Assembly (NCBI RefSeq): GCF_002794255.1
Contig: NZ_PGGW01000039.1
Location: 225,468 to 289,467 of the forward strand
Length of the DNA stretch: 64,000 nucleotides
Reading direction: 5' to 3'
Source of the DNA: Streptomyces carminius
GTDB lineage: Bacteria > Actinomycetota > Actinomycetes > Streptomycetales > Streptomycetaceae
The notes under the pieces are model-generated. The model was not told the origin of the DNA, ran no database searches, and worked only from the letters and a program-made list of their open reading frames with translations. Shown here piece after piece: positions 8,290 to 17,830 of this stretch (within the stretch, counting starts at the first letter, position 1; each line of letters begins with the position of its first letter). The translations under genes and the position numbers were made by a program.

Positions 8290-9405
8290 ATGCATGTCCC
8301 CGACGGATTCCTCGACGCCCCCGTGTCGGTGGCCACCGGCGCCGTCGCCGCGGCCGCCGTCGCGGTGAGCCTGCGCGGCGCCCGCCGCGAGCTGGCGGGC
8401 GCCGCCGACAGCCTCGGCGCGGAGCGCACGGCGCCGCTGGCCGGGCTGGTGGCGGCCTTCGTCTTCGCCGTCCAGATGCTCAACTTCCCCGTCGGGGCCG
8501 GCACCAGCGGGCATCTGATGGGCGGGGCGCTCGCGGCCGTGCTCGTCGGTCCGTACACGGCCGTGCTCTGCCTGGCCGTGGTCCTGCTGCTCCAGGCACT
8601 CCTCTTCGCCGACGGCGGCCTCACCGCGCTGGGCACCAACATCACCCTGATCGGCGTGGTCACCGTGGTGACCGCCTACGCCGTCTTCCGCGCCCTGGTG
8701 CTGGTCCTGCCCCGCAGGCGGAGCTCGGTCACCGCGGCCGCCTTCACCGCCGCCCTGGTCTCCGTACCGGCCGCCGCCGCCGTCTTCACCGGCCTGTACG
8801 CGATCGGCGGCACCGCCGAGGTCTCCCTGGGGAAGGTCCTCGCGGCGATGCTCGGCGTCCACACGCTGATCGGCTTCGGCGAGGCGGCCATCACCGCCGC
8901 CACCGTGAGCGCGGTCCTCGCCGTCCGCCCGGACCTGGTGTACGGCGCCCGCGGTCTGACCCGCCCCCTCGTCCTGCGCGCCGCCGACGGCACGGAGCTG
9001 CCCGCGCCCGCCGGCGGTACGGAGCCCGCCGCGCGGCCCGCCGCCTCCGCCCGGAGGGTCTGGGCGGGCGGACTGGCCGCCACCCTGCTGTGCGCCGGGG
9101 TCGTGAGCTTCTACGCCTCCGCCTCGCCCGACGGCCTGGAGAAGGTCGCCGGTGAGCACGGCATCGCCGAGCGGGAGGAGGAGCACGGCCTGGCCGGCTC
9201 GCCGCTCGCCGACTACGGTGTGGCCGACATCGCGAACGAGCGGCTCTCCGGCGGGGTCGCCGGGGTCGTCGGGGTGGGCGCGACCCTGGCCGTCGGCTCC
9301 GGGGTCACCCTGCTGGCCGTCCGCCGCCGCCGGGCCGGGGAGGCGGCCGGGACCGGGGCCGACGGCCGTACGGCCGGGGCCGGCACCCCGGCCGGAACCG
9401 CCTGA
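8290..9405 (+). CDS. cbiM: ECF transporter S component CbiM/NikM with fused PDGLE (CbiN-like) tail
   Basis: This 371-residue integral membrane protein captures Co2+ or Ni2+. The ATG at 8290 gives the N-terminus MHVPDGFLD. In this family the first residues (Met1-His2) coordinate the metal, so this start is functionally required; the frame is open upstream but irrelevant. About seven hydrophobic segments follow. The C-terminal third contains the PDGLE motif (residues 280-284) and a final transmembrane segment with an Arg-rich end, which replaces a separate CbiN. It is first in a cbiMQO operon. The upstream Ni-box argues that nickel may be the main substrate. Confidence 0.93.
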   Translation: MHVPDGFLDAPVSVATGAVAAAAVAVSLRGARRELAGAADSLGAERTAPLAGLVAAFVFAVQMLNFPVGAGTSGHLMGGALAAVLVGPYTAVLCLAVVLLLQALLFADGGLTALGTNITLIGVVTVVTAYAVFRALVLVLPRRRSSVTAAAFTAALVSVPAAAAVFTGLYAIGGTAEVSLGKVLAAMLGVHTLIGFGEAAITAATVSAVLAVRPDLVYGARGLTRPLVLRAADGTELPAPAGGTEPAARPAASARRVWAGGLAATLLCAGVVSFYASASPDGLEKVAGEHGIAEREEEHGLAGSPLADYGVADIANERLSGGVAGVVGVGATLAVGSGVTLLAVRRRRAGEAAGTGADGRTAGAGTPAGTA

Positions 9406-9406
9406 G

Positions 9407-10168
9407 ATGGGCGCCGGACACACCCACCGGCTCTACCGCCACGGGCACTCGCCCGTGCACCGGCTCCCCGCGCACTGCAAGACCGTCGCGGTCCTCGCCT
9501 TCGTCTTCACCGTGGTCGCCACGCCCCGCGAGGCGGTGTGGGCCTTCGGCCTCTACGCGCTGCTGCTGGCCGCGGTCGCCGCCGCGGCCCGCGTACCGCC
9601 CGGCCACCTGCTGAAGCGGATGCTGGTCGAGGTGCCGTTCGTGGCGTTCGCGGTCCTGCTGCCCTTCGTGGCGGAGGGACCGCGGGTGTCCGTGCTGGGC
9701 CTGGCGCTCAGCGAGCCCGGACTGTGGGGGGCCTGGAACGTCCTGGCCAAGGGCACCCTCGGCGTCGCCGCCTCCGTGCTGCTGGCCGCCACCACCGAGC
9801 TGCGCGAGCTGCTGCTCGGCCTCCAGCGGCTGCGCATGCCGCCGCTGCTGGTGCAGATCGCCTCCTTCATGCTCCGCTACGGCGACGTGATCGCGGACGA
9901 GATGCGCCGGATGGGCGTCGCCCGCGCTTCGCGCGGCTTCACCGCGCGGGGCCCGCGGCAGTGGGGAGTGCTGGCCAGGTCCGCCGGCGCGCTGTTCATC
10001 CGCTCCTACGAACGCGGCGAGCGCGTGCACCTGGCCATGGTCAGCCGCGGCTACACCGGCACGATGCCGGTGCTCGACGAGACGGCCGCCACCCGCGCGC
10101 AGTGGTCGTACGCCGCGGCCCTCCCGCTCGCCGCGCTCGCGGTCTGTCTGCTGGGATGGAGCCTGTGA
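9407..10168 (+). CDS. cbiQ: ECF transporter T component CbiQ
   Basis: This 253-residue membrane protein couples ATP hydrolysis to the CbiM substrate component. It has hydrophobic segments around residues 28-45, 48-65 and 70-90 and at the C-terminus, plus the two coupling helices seen as MGVARASRGF and MVSRGYTG (the A-R-G signatures of EcfT proteins). The ATG at 9407 follows the cbiM stop by one base. An in-frame upstream start within cbiM is less likely. Confidence 0.93.
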   Translation: MGAGHTHRLYRHGHSPVHRLPAHCKTVAVLAFVFTVVATPREAVWAFGLYALLLAAVAAAARVPPGHLLKRMLVEVPFVAFAVLLPFVAEGPRVSVLGLALSEPGLWGAWNVLAKGTLGVAASVLLAATTELRELLLGLQRLRMPPLLVQIASFMLRYGDVIADEMRRMGVARASRGFTARGPRQWGVLARSAGALFIRSYERGERVHLAMVSRGYTGTMPVLDETAATRAQWSYAAALPLAALAVCLLGWSL

Positions 10169-10974
10169 CCACCGCCGACGCCGACCCCGGCCCCGCCCAC
10201 CGGCCCGCCCCCGGGACCGCCGCGCCCCCCTCCCTGGAGGTGCGCGGCCTCGCCTACGCCTACCCCGACGGCCACCAGGCCCTGTTCGGCGTCGACCTCA
10301 CGGTGCGGCGCGGTGAGCGGGTCGCGCTGCTCGGGCCCAACGGCGCGGGCAAGACCACCCTCGTCCTCCACCTGAACGGCATCCTCTCCGGCGGCGCGGG
10401 CAGCGTCACGGTGGCCGGGCTGCCGGTGAACCGGGCCAACGTCGCCGAGATCCGCCGCCGGGTCGGCATCGTCTTCCAGGACCCGGACGACCAGCTCTTC
10501 ATGCCCACCGTCCGCGAGGACGTCGCCTTCGGCCCCGCCAACGCCGGGCTGCGCGGCGCCGAACTGGACGCCCGGGTGCGCGAGGCCCTCGACCGGGTGG
10601 GGATGGCGGACCACGCCGACCGCCCGCCGCACCACCTGTCCTTCGGGCAGCGGCGCCGGGTGGCGGTGGCGACCGTGCTGGCCATGCGGCCGGAGATCGT
10701 CGTCCTGGACGAGCCGTCCTCCAACCTCGACCCCGCCTCCCGCCGCGAACTCGCCGACATCCTGCGGTCCCTGGACGTCACCGTGCTGATGGTCACCCAC
10801 GACCTGCCGTACGCCCTGGAGTTGTGCCCGCGCTCGGTGATCCTCGGCGACGGCGTCATCGCCGCCGACGGACCCACCCGGGACCTGCTGACCGACACCG
10901 GGCTGATGCACGCCCACCGGCTGGAACTGCCGTTCGGCTTCGACCCCGGTTCGGTGACGCTTCCCCGGGCATAG
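10156..10974 (+). CDS. cbiO: ECF transporter ATP-binding component CbiO
   Basis: This 272-residue ABC ATPase powers the transporter. Walker [10 protein letters not shown] is at residues 60-68, the Q-loop reads [10 protein letters not shown], the signature is LSFGQRR rather than LSGGQ (usual for EcfA/CbiO), Walker B is VVLDEPSS and the switch His is in VTHDL. ATG at 10156 overlaps cbiQ by 13 bp; GTG at 10165 would give a 4-bp GTGA overlap and is an equally good start. It completes the cbiMQO operon. Confidence 0.93.
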   Translation: MEPVTTADADPGPAHRPAPGTAAPPSLEVRGLAYAYPDGHQALFGVDLTVRRGERVALLGPNGAGKTTLVLHLNGILSGGAGSVTVAGLPVNRANVAEIRRRVGIVFQDPDDQLFMPTVREDVAFGPANAGLRGAELDARVREALDRVGMADHADRPPHHLSFGQRRRVAVATVLAMRPEIVVLDEPSSNLDPASRRELADILRSLDVTVLMVTHDLPYALELCPRSVILGDGVIAADGPTRDLLTDTGLMHAHRLELPFGFDPGSVTLPRA

Positions 10975-11034
10975 GAGCATGGACGGTACAAGCATCGACC
11001 ACCGGCCGGGGGAGCCCGGCAGCCGGGGGGAACA

Positions 11035-12222
11035 GTGGCCGACGTCCAGGGGACGGTGGCGGACGGCTGGGAGCCGGTCCGCGACGCCTTCCGCACCAAC
11101 CTCGCCGAACGCGGCGACCGCGGCGCGGCCGTGGCCGTGTACCGGGACGGGCACCGGGTCGCCGACCTGTGGGGCGGTCTGGCCGACCCCCGCGGCGAGG
11201 CGCCCTGGACCGGGGAGACCGCCCAGCTCGTGCGCTCGGTGACCAAGGGGATCGCCTCGGCCGTCCCGCATCTGCTGCACCAGCGCGGACAACTGGACCT
11301 GGACGCCCCGGTGAGCGCGTACTGGCCGGAGTTCGCGGCGGCGGGCAAGGAGCGCGTCCTGGTGCGCCACCTGCTCGGCCACCGCGCCGGACTGCCCGCC
11401 CTGGACACCCCGCTCACCCCGGAGCAGGCCCTCGACGGCGTCTCCGGGCCGCGTGCCGTCGCCGCCCAGGCACCCGCCTGGGAGCCCGGCACCGCACACG
11501 GCTACCACGCCCAGACGTACGGCTGGCTGCTGGACGAGCTGGTGCGCCGGGTCACCGGGCGCACCCTGGGCCGCTGGTTCGCCGAGGAGGTGGCCGGGCC
11601 GTACGGCCTGGACGTCTGGCTCGGACTGCCGGCCGGACAGGCGCACCGGGTGGGCCGGATCGCCGAGGTGGCGGCGCCGCCCGCGCCGCCCTCCCGGGGG
11701 CTGCGGGTCCGTCCCCGGCGCGAGGTCGCCGAGGCCTGGCGCGACCCGGACTCCCTCACCCGCCGGGCCTTCGCCGCGATCGACCCGTCCCCGGACGAGA
11801 ACGACCCCGCCTACCTGGCCGCCGGACTCCCCTCCTCCGGGGGCGTGGCCACCGCCCGTGCCCTGGCCCGCTGCTACGCGGCGTTCATCGGCGACCTCGG
11901 CGACGGCACCCGACGGCTGTTCGAACCCGCCACCCTCGCCCGGGCCCGCGCCGAGGAGTCGGCCGGGCCGGACCGCGTGCTGGTCGTCCCCACCCGCTTC
12001 GGGCGGGGGTACATGCTCCACGGGCCGTCCTGCCCGATGCTCGGGCCCGGCTCCTTCGGGCACTCCGGCCGCGGCGGCTCCCTGGCGTTCGCCGATCCGG
12101 AGACGGGGACGGCCTTCGCCTACGTCACCAACTCCCTGCAGAAATCGGTCACCTCCGACCCGCGGGCGCAGGCCCTGGTACGCGCCGTGCGCCGGGTGCC
12201 GGCCGGCCGGGACGCCCGCTGA
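11035..12222 (+). CDS. Serine hydrolase, beta-lactamase/class C-like (EstB type)
   Basis: This 395-residue cytoplasmic protein has no signal peptide. SVTK at residues 68-71 provides the Ser-x-x-Lys catalytic dyad of class C beta-lactamase-like esterases and D-aminopeptidases, and [15 protein letters not shown] is the region of the second motif. A C-terminal HSGRGGS element resembles the HxG (KTG-equivalent) box. The GTG start is preceded by GGGGGGAACA. It follows cbiO by 60 bp in the same direction but is functionally unrelated. Most members are carboxylesterases; the substrate is unknown. Confidence 0.87.
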   Translation: MADVQGTVADGWEPVRDAFRTNLAERGDRGAAVAVYRDGHRVADLWGGLADPRGEAPWTGETAQLVRSVTKGIASAVPHLLHQRGQLDLDAPVSAYWPEFAAAGKERVLVRHLLGHRAGLPALDTPLTPEQALDGVSGPRAVAAQAPAWEPGTAHGYHAQTYGWLLDELVRRVTGRTLGRWFAEEVAGPYGLDVWLGLPAGQAHRVGRIAEVAAPPAPPSRGLRVRPRREVAEAWRDPDSLTRRAFAAIDPSPDENDPAYLAAGLPSSGGVATARALARCYAAFIGDLGDGTRRLFEPATLARARAEESAGPDRVLVVPTRFGRGYMLHGPSCPMLGPGSFGHSGRGGSLAFADPETGTAFAYVTNSLQKSVTSDPRAQALVRAVRRVPAGRDAR

Positions 12223-12339
12223 CGTCTGCCGACGCCCGCCCGGCGGCGCACGGCGGCCGTGGGGCGGAGCCGTGAGGAAACCGGCCACATCGAAGGGCGA
12301 GGTTTCGGTTCCGTGACGCCGGGTAAAGCCCGGATGACA

Positions 12340-12353
12340 TGGGAGCGCTCCCA
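12340..12353 (+). promoter_or_regulatory. CebR operator upstream of the LPMO gene
   Basis: TGGGAGCGCTCCCA is the exact 14-base consensus palindrome bound by CebR, the LacI-family cellulose-utilisation repressor of Streptomyces, and here the symmetry extends to 18 bases (12338-12355). It lies 40 bp upstream of the LPMO start codon. CebR is released by cello-oligosaccharides, so the LPMO is predicted to be induced by cellobiose or cellotriose. Confidence 0.85.
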
Positions 12354-12393
12354 TGGTCCGGACCCCCCACAGCCGGAAAACGGAGACCAGAGA

Positions 12394-13068
12394 ATGCATT
12401 GTCATGACCGGGCCGAGTCCCCCCGCGGCTCCTTCCGCGCGGCGTTAGTACTCCTCTTCGCCGGGCTGCTCGCGCTGATCCCCTGGAGCAACAACACCGC
12501 CTCGGCGCACGGCGCCATCGTCAACCCCGGCTTCCGCGCGTACATGTGCCACGAGCGCTGGGGCGGCGACCACCTGAACCCCAACATGGCGCAGGAAGAC
12601 CCGATGTGCGCCCAGGCCTGGCAGGCCAACCCCAACACCATGTGGAACTGGAACGGCCTGTACAAGAACAACGTGGGCGGCAACTTCCGCGCCGCCGCCC
12701 CCGACGGGCAGCTCTGCAGCGGCGGCAACGCCGAGAGCGGCCGCTACCGGTCCCTGGACGCCGTGGGCGCCTGGAAGACGACCGACGTCAACACCAACTT
12801 CCGGATGGAGCTGTACGACCAGGCCAGCCACGGTGCCGACTTCTTCCAGGTCTACGTCACCAAGCAGGGCTTCGACGCCACCCGCCAGCCGCTGACCTGG
12901 GGCAACCTGGAGCTGGTGAAGACCACCGGCCGCTACGCGCCCGCCCAGAACATCTCCTTCGACGTGAGCGCCCCCGGTCGCAGCGGCCGCCACATCGTGT
13001 ACACGATCTGGCAGGCCTCGCACATGGACCAGGTCTACTTCCTGTGCAGCGACGTGAACTTCCGGTGA
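12394..13068 (+). CDS. Secreted AA10 lytic polysaccharide monooxygenase, LPMO10B-like
   Basis: This 224-residue secreted copper enzyme oxidatively cleaves cellulose or chitin. The signal peptide ends at SASA, giving mature His39 (HGAIVNPGF), the N-terminal residue of the copper histidine brace; His146 in ASHGADFF is the second brace ligand. The segments MWNWNGLYKN, DGQLCSGG, YVTKQGFD and IWQASHMDQVYFLCSDVNF closely resemble what I recall of S. coelicolor LPMO10B. There is no carbohydrate-binding module. A CebR operator lies 40 bp upstream and a strong terminator follows, so it is monocistronic and probably cello-oligosaccharide-induced. Confidence 0.94.
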   Translation: MHCHDRAESPRGSFRAALVLLFAGLLALIPWSNNTASAHGAIVNPGFRAYMCHERWGGDHLNPNMAQEDPMCAQAWQANPNTMWNWNGLYKNNVGGNFRAAAPDGQLCSGGNAESGRYRSLDAVGAWKTTDVNTNFRMELYDQASHGADFFQVYVTKQGFDATRQPLTWGNLELVKTTGRYAPAQNISFDVSAPGRSGRHIVYTIWQASHMDQVYFLCSDVNFR

Positions 13069-13103
13069 TCCGCTGAACCCTCGGTGGTGAATCGGTAGTG
13101 GTA

Positions 13104-13137
13104 GGCCCCGCCGGACGCCCAGGCGTCCGGCGGGGCC
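13104..13137 (+). terminator. Intrinsic terminator after the LPMO gene
   Basis: A perfect 15-bp GC stem (13104-13118 with 13123-13137) closes a 4-base loop (CCAG), 36 bases after the stop codon. No U-tract follows, as usual in Streptomyces. Confidence 0.85.
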
Positions 13138-13374
13138 GCGCTGTGTGCGCGGCCCGGGGGATCCCGCGGCCCCGCCGCGCGCCGGACCGGTCCGTCCACC
13201 GGGCCGTGCGGCGGTGTCACGGTCCGGGCGATCCGTCCGGCCATGCGTGTTCGGCCGGCTGGCCGTGGGCGTCGACGGCGCCGCGGGCAAGCGGGATGTT
13301 CCCGGCCTCGGTCGACGGCGGTCGACGTCGGTCGACGTGAGCGGGAGTTGACGCGTCCGTCTCCTCGGCGAGCG
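13138..13374. other. Non-coding gap with a 10-bp triplicate
   Basis: Downstream of the LPMO terminator no gene was found up to the SDR stop at 13375. It contains three tandem 10-base copies of GGTCGACG plus two variable bases (13310-13339), each with a GTCGAC palindrome. Confidence 0.5.
13310..13339. repeat. 10-bp tandem repeat, three copies
   Basis: Units at 13310, 13320 and 13330 share GGTCGACG and differ only in the last two bases (GC, TC, TG). They lie 36 bases beyond the 3' end of the minus-strand SDR gene. Function is unknown. Confidence 0.75.
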
Positions 13375-14208
13375 CTACGGCTGCGTCGCCGGGCCTGCGA
13401 CGGCGGCCTCGGAGGTTGCCCAGAGCCGCGCCGCGTTGTCCGCGTTGAAGACGCGCGGGTTCGGACGGATGGGGTCGCCGGGGCCGTGGAGGGCACCGCT
13501 GGTCAGCTCGTCGGCCGGTGCTGTGGCGAGTCGCACCAGGCGTCGGGCCGACTTCTCGGGGCCGGCCAGGAACGGCGCGTAACGGAAGAAGAAGCGCAGC
13601 GCCGTGTCGCGGCCGATGTCGGTCCGGGCCAGGCCGGGGTGCAGGCTGAGGCTCAGGATGTCGGGCCAGCGCCGCGCCGCCTCCATCGCGAAGAGCACGT
13701 TTGCGGCTTTGGAGGTCTGGTAGGCGGCGATGCCGTTGTAACGCCGCCCGTCGCGGTCCAGCCGGTCCGGGTCGAGCCGCACGTTGGGACCGGGGCGCAC
13801 CGAGGTGTTCACGATCCGGCTCCCGCGCAGCCTTTCCCGCAGCAGCTTGCTGAGCAGGAAAGGTCCCAGGTGGTTGGCCTGGATGGTGGCCTCGTGGCCG
13901 TCCACGGTGCGCCGGTGGGACATCGTGGTCATGCCGGCGTTGTTCGCCAGCACGTCGATCCTCGGGTACGTGGCCAGCAGGTGATCCGCGAGTGCCCGTA
14001 CGTCGGCCAGTCGTTCGAAGTCGGCCTGGAAGCGTCCCGGCTCGGCCCCGCGCCCGGCTGCCCGGACCCGGTCGACGGCGATCGCCAGACGGCGCTCGTC
14101 ACGGCCGACCAGGACGACCCGGTCGCCCCCGGCGGCGAGCTGTTCCGCGGCGGCGAGCCCGATGCCCGAGCTCGCACCGGTGATCACGATCGTGCGTGGT
14201 TCCGCCAT
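13375..14208 (-). CDS. SDR family oxidoreductase (retinol dehydrogenase-like)
   Basis: This 277-residue short-chain dehydrogenase has TGASSGIG at residues 10-17, an NNAGM motif and the active-site YQTSK. The order of motifs and the C-terminal region resemble the retinol-dehydrogenase/WW-oxidoreductase-like SDR group common in Streptomyces. The start was set at ATG 14208 because GGGAGG precedes it by 10 bases; an in-frame extension of 37 codons is Gly/Ala/Pro-rich and lacks a ribosome site. It stands alone, 124 bp downstream of the acyltransferase gene on the same strand. Confidence 0.87.
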   Translation of the reverse strand: MAEPRTIVITGASSGIGLAAAEQLAAGGDRVVLVGRDERRLAIAVDRVRAAGRGAEPGRFQADFERLADVRALADHLLATYPRIDVLANNAGMTTMSHRRTVDGHEATIQANHLGPFLLSKLLRERLRGSRIVNTSVRPGPNVRLDPDRLDRDGRRYNGIAAYQTSKAANVLFAMEAARRWPDILSLSLHPGLARTDIGRDTALRFFFRYAPFLAGPEKSARRLVRLATAPADELTSGALHGPGDPIRPNPRVFNADNAARLWATSEAAVAGPATQP

Positions 14209-14332
14209 GCCGGATGTTCCTCCCAGGTCCCGAGCCGTCACTGCGGTAGGACGCGAAGCGGGCGCCGCGGGTGCATCCGGGACCGAGAAACCGGACCCGG
14301 CGCCCCCGCCCACGCCCACCTCCGCACAGGGG

Positions 14333-15814
14333 TCACCCCGCCGCGCGGCCCGCCCGTTCCACCAGCAGCCAGCCGGCCACCGTCATCGCCACCGCCGTCG
14401 GGGCGGTGATCCGTACCGCCACCAGCAGTGCGTCCTGGCCTTCCAGCAGGCCGCCGAGACCGGTCATGGACAGACCCAGCACCCCCAGCACGCACAGGGC
14501 CGCGCCCAGCGCGGCGGCCGGCGCGGCGGCGCGCGGGAGAAGGCCGGAACGAGGCGGGGAAGCGGGGGCCGGGCCGGGGACGGCGGTGGCGGCGGGACGC
14601 TCGAAGCGCCGGAAGACGGCCACCAGCAGTGCGGTGAGGAGCGCCGCGGCCCCGACCCGGGCCGGGACCCACGCCCACCAGACGGCGCTCGCCGGGGCGG
14701 GCAGGGGGATGTCGAGGGCGAACAGCAGCCCGTACACGCCGAGCAGCGCGGTGAGGTGCCACAGGAAGGCCGTCATGGCCACCCCGTTGGCGGCGACCAC
14801 CGCGCGCCACACCCGGGGCCGCGCCAGCAGCCGTGCCGCGGGAGCGCGCAGCAGCTCCACCGCGCCCACCAGCCAGGCGGCGTGGCAGAGCAGGGCCAGG
14901 GTGGGCGGGGACATGTTGCTGACCGGCTCGCCCGGCATGCCCACCATCGACAGCGGATACGGCCCCCACGCCACCAGCGCGGCGGCCGAGGCCAGCCCGC
15001 CCAGGGCCAGGGCCGCCGGAACACGCCGGTCCGGCCCCAGCCGCCCGTCGGCGCGCAGGATGCCCAACTGGTGGACCGCGAGCCAGACCAGGGCGAGGTT
15101 GAGGAACTCCACATACGGCATCCCGGCGGCGAAGCGCAGCAGGTCCACCATCGCCGCCCCCCAGGCGAGCGCGGCGAACACCCCCCAGCCGTACCGCTCG
15201 TTCAGCCGCAGCAGCGCCGGGGTGAGGGCCACCAGCGCCAGATAGACGCCGATGAACCACAGCGGCTGGGTCACCAGCCGGGCGGCGGTCTCCCACAGCG
15301 GGCCGTCGCGGCCCGTGACGTGGACGGCCAGTGCGGCCGCGCACCACACCGCGGTGAAGACCATGGTCGGGCGGAGCAGCCGCTGGAGGCGGGCGCGCAG
15401 GAACGCCGGGTAGCGCGGCGCGCCGGGCGGCAGGCGGCGGTCAAGCGAGCGGTGGGACAGCGCGTGCGAGAAGCCGCCGACCAGGAAGAACACCGGCATG
15501 ATCTGCAACAGCCAGGTGGCGGGCTGCAGTTCGGGCACCACGGCCAGCAGGTTGCCCACCACCACGTGCCCGTCGTCCGGTCCGCCGGACCCGACCGTGA
15601 CCGCCGCCATCAGCCAGTGGCCCAGCACCACCGTGCCGAGCGAGGCGACGCGCAGCAGGTCGACGTAGCGGTCGCGCCCGGCGGGCGTCGCCGCGGCGAG
15701 CGCGCGGACGCCGGACGCCCCGCGTCCTTCGGTGCCGGTGCCGGTGCCGGTGCCTGTCCCGGAGCCGGTGCCGGTGCTGTCTCCGGTGCGGTGTGCCGTC
15801 CCCCTGTTGTCCAT
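14333..15814 (-). CDS. Acyltransferase 3 family membrane protein
   Basis: This 493-residue polytopic membrane protein of the acyltransferase-3 (OafA/YrhL-like) family moves acyl groups onto surface sugars or secondary metabolites. YVDLLRVASLGTVVLGHW is the family N-terminal signature (D-x-L-R-x3 and the catalytic-type H), followed by about ten hydrophobic helices and FFLVGGFSH. The start at 15814 (MDNRG) is followed by a soluble leader with a Gly-Thr/Gly-Ser alternating tract (residues ~12-25), encoded by a run of GGTGCC-type repeats at about 15729-15776. The acceptor molecule is unknown. Confidence 0.87.
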   Translation of the reverse strand: MDNRGTAHRTGDSTGTGSGTGTGTGTGTEGRGASGVRALAAATPAGRDRYVDLLRVASLGTVVLGHWLMAAVTVGSGGPDDGHVVVGNLLAVVPELQPATWLLQIMPVFFLVGGFSHALSHRSLDRRLPPGAPRYPAFLRARLQRLLRPTMVFTAVWCAAALAVHVTGRDGPLWETAARLVTQPLWFIGVYLALVALTPALLRLNERYGWGVFAALAWGAAMVDLLRFAAGMPYVEFLNLALVWLAVHQLGILRADGRLGPDRRVPAALALGGLASAAALVAWGPYPLSMVGMPGEPVSNMSPPTLALLCHAAWLVGAVELLRAPAARLLARPRVWRAVVAANGVAMTAFLWHLTALLGVYGLLFALDIPLPAPASAVWWAWVPARVGAAALLTALLVAVFRRFERPAATAVPGPAPASPPRSGLLPRAAAPAAALGAALCVLGVLGLSMTGLGGLLEGQDALLVAVRITAPTAVAMTVAGWLLVERAGRAAG

Positions 15815-15932
15815 GCCCGGCAGCCTGACGGCTGCGGCCACCTGTTCGACACGGTGTCCGTACTCAGAACCCGGCTGAGTACTTCGGCCGGGGCGCTGTA
15901 CCCGGGGACGTCCGGGGCCGCCCGCGGGGTGC

Positions 15933-16916
15933 TCAGCGCACCGCCGCCCCCGGCGCCGGACCGGTGGCGGTACGGGCGGTGCGGCAGGTGCCCGACAGCC
16001 GCAGCTCCCGGGCGACGGCCGTCGCCGAGGCGGCGTCCGCCGCCAGGAAGGCACAGGTCGGGCCGGAACCGGAGACCAGGGCGGCCAGGGCGCCCGCCGC
16101 CGTGCCCGCCTTGAGGGTGTCGGCCAGACCGGGCAGCAGGGACAGCGCCGCGGGCTGCAGGTCGTTGGTCAGCGCGGCGGCCAGCGCGTCCGCGTCCCCG
16201 GCGCGCAGGGCGTCCAGCAGCGCGGCGGAGGGCTCCGGCGCGGGGACGTCGGCGACGCCCGCGCCCGCGCCGTGCCGCTCGCGCAGCCGGTCGCACTCGC
16301 GGTAGACGGCCGGGGTGGACAGCCCGCCCTCGGCGACGGCGAACGCCCAGTGGAAGGTGCCGCCCACCTCCAGCGGGGTCAGCACCTCGCCCCGGCCCCG
16401 CCCCAGGGCCGCGCCGCCGGTCATCGAGAACGGCACGTCCGAGCCCAGCCCGGCGCAGATCGCCAGCAGCTCCTCGCGCGGGGTGCGGGTGCCCCACAGC
16501 GTGTCGCAGGCCAGCAGCGCGCCCGCCGCGTCGGCGCTGCCGCCGGCCATGCCGCCCGCGACGGGGATGTCCTTGGCGATGTGCAGGCGGACGTCGGGGG
16601 AGCGGCCGTGGCGCAGGGCGAGCGCGTAGGCGGCGCGGACGGCCAGATTGGTGTGGTCCAGCGGGACCCGGCCGGCGTCGGGCCCGGAGCAGGTGAGGAG
16701 CGGGCCCTCGCCCTCCGGGGCCGGGGCGGCGGTGATCTCGTCGTACAGGTCGACGGCGAGAAAGACGTTCGCCAGGTCGTGGAAGCCGTCCGGCCGCAGC
16801 CCGCCCACCGTGAGCTGCGCGTTCACCTTGGCGGGTACGCGCACGGTGACCGGCGCGCCCGGGGTCCCGGGGACGGCGGCGCTCATGTCGGGGGTGCTCA
16901 TGTCGGGGGTGCTCAT
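15933..16916 (-). CDS. ispE: 4-diphosphocytidyl-2-C-methyl-D-erythritol kinase IspE
   Basis: This 327-residue GHMP kinase phosphorylates CDP-methylerythritol in the non-mevalonate isoprenoid pathway. The N-terminal substrate segment reads [22 protein letters not shown], and the ATP loop [15 protein letters not shown] is at residues 118-132. The start is unusual: a 15-bp direct repeat encodes MSTPD twice and then MSAAV, so three in-frame ATGs (16916, 16901, 16886) are available. 16916 was chosen because its ATGA overlaps the ksgA stop by 4 bp, making it the third gene of the rpfB-ksgA-ispE operon. Confidence 0.95.
   Translation of the reverse strand: MSTPDMSTPDMSAAVPGTPGAPVTVRVPAKVNAQLTVGGLRPDGFHDLANVFLAVDLYDEITAAPAPEGEGPLLTCSGPDAGRVPLDHTNLAVRAAYALALRHGRSPDVRLHIAKDIPVAGGMAGGSADAAGALLACDTLWGTRTPREELLAICAGLGSDVPFSMTGGAALGRGRGEVLTPLEVGGTFHWAFAVAEGGLSTPAVYRECDRLRERHGAGAGVADVPAPEPSAALLDALRAGDADALAAALTNDLQPAALSLLPGLADTLKAGTAAGALAALVSGSGPTCAFLAADAASATAVARELRLSGTCRTARTATGPAPGAAVR
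16887..16916 (-). repeat. 15-bp duplication at the ispE start codon
   Basis: Two exact copies of a 15-base unit (encoding MSTPD) are followed by the first bases of a third, so the start codon is triplicated. This may let ribosomes start at three sites. Confidence 0.8.
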
Positions 16917-17830
16917 GCGGTGCTGCCCTTCCGCTCCGCTACGGCCGCGAAGTCCTCGATCGTCAGTGCCTCCCCCCGGGCCCGGGGGTCGATCCCCGCG
17001 GCCCGCAGCGCCGCCTCGGCCGCCGCGGCCGAACCGGCCCAGCCCGCCAGCGCGGCGCGCAGCGTCTTGCGGCGCTGCGCGAAGGCGGCGTCCACCACGG
17101 CGAAGACCTCCCGCCGGCCGGCCGAGGTGCGCGGCGGCTCGCGCCGGACCAGCGAGACCAGCCCGGAGTCCACGTTGGGCGCCGGCCAGAACACGTTCCG
17201 CCCGATCGCCCCGGCCCGCCGCACCTCCGCGTACCAGGCGGCCTTCACCGACGGCACCCCGTACACCCGGGAACCGGGCTCGGCCGCGAGCCGGTCGGCG
17301 ACCTCCGACTGCACCATCACCAGCCCGTGCTCGAGCGTCGGGAAGACGGCCAGCATGTGCAGCAGGACGGGCACCGCCACGTTGTAGGGCAGGTTGGCGA
17401 CCAGCGCGGTGGGCGCCGGGCCGGGCAGCTCGGTGACGCGCAGCGCGTCGCGGTGGACCAGCGCGAAGCGGTCGGCGCGCGCCGGCAGCCGGGCGGCGAC
17501 GGTCGCGGGCAGCGCGCCCGCCAGCACGTCGTCGATCTCCACCGCCGTCACCCAGGCCGCCTCCGCCAGCAGCGCCAGCGTCAGCGACCCCAGCCCGGGC
17601 CCGATCTCCACCACCACGTCCGTGGGGCGCACCCGCGCGGTCCGCACGATCCGGCGGACGGTGTTGGCGTCGATGACGAAGTTCTGGCCGCGCTGCTTGG
17701 TGGGACGCACCCCCAGCGCGGCGGCCAGCTCGCGGACGTCGGCGGGGCCCAGAAGGGCGTCGGTGCCGGGAGGACCGGACGGACCGGACGGACCGGACGG
17801 GCCGGAGGGGGAGGGGGCCGCTGAGCTCAC
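16913..17830 (-). CDS. rsmA: 16S rRNA dimethyladenosine transferase RsmA/KsgA
   Basis: This 305-residue SAM-dependent enzyme dimethylates the two adjacent adenines in helix 45 of 16S r[13 protein letters not shown] begins the domain, EIGPGLGS (about residues 75-82) is the SAM motif I, and NLPYN at 146-150 is the catalytic N6-adenine motif IV. The N-terminus has a low-complexity GPS triplet repeat (about residues 10-19) absent from most homologues. The GTG start overlaps the rpfB stop by 4 bp (GTGA), and the stop overlaps the ispE start. Confidence 0.95.
   Translation of the reverse strand: MSSAAPSPSGPSGPSGPSGPPGTDALLGPADVRELAAALGVRPTKQRGQNFVIDANTVRRIVRTARVRPTDVVVEIGPGLGSLTLALLAEAAWVTAVEIDDVLAGALPATVAARLPARADRFALVHRDALRVTELPGPAPTALVANLPYNVAVPVLLHMLAVFPTLEHGLVMVQSEVADRLAAEPGSRVYGVPSVKAAWYAEVRRAGAIGRNVFWPAPNVDSGLVSLVRREPPRTSAGRREVFAVVDAAFAQRRKTLRAALAGWAGSAAAAEAALRAAGIDPRARGEALTIEDFAAVAERKGSTA

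Noticed and set aside
10051..12405. A minus-strand ORF of 784 codons opposite cbiO and the serine hydrolase
   Set aside because: Shadow frame; the plus strand has Walker motifs and SVTK.
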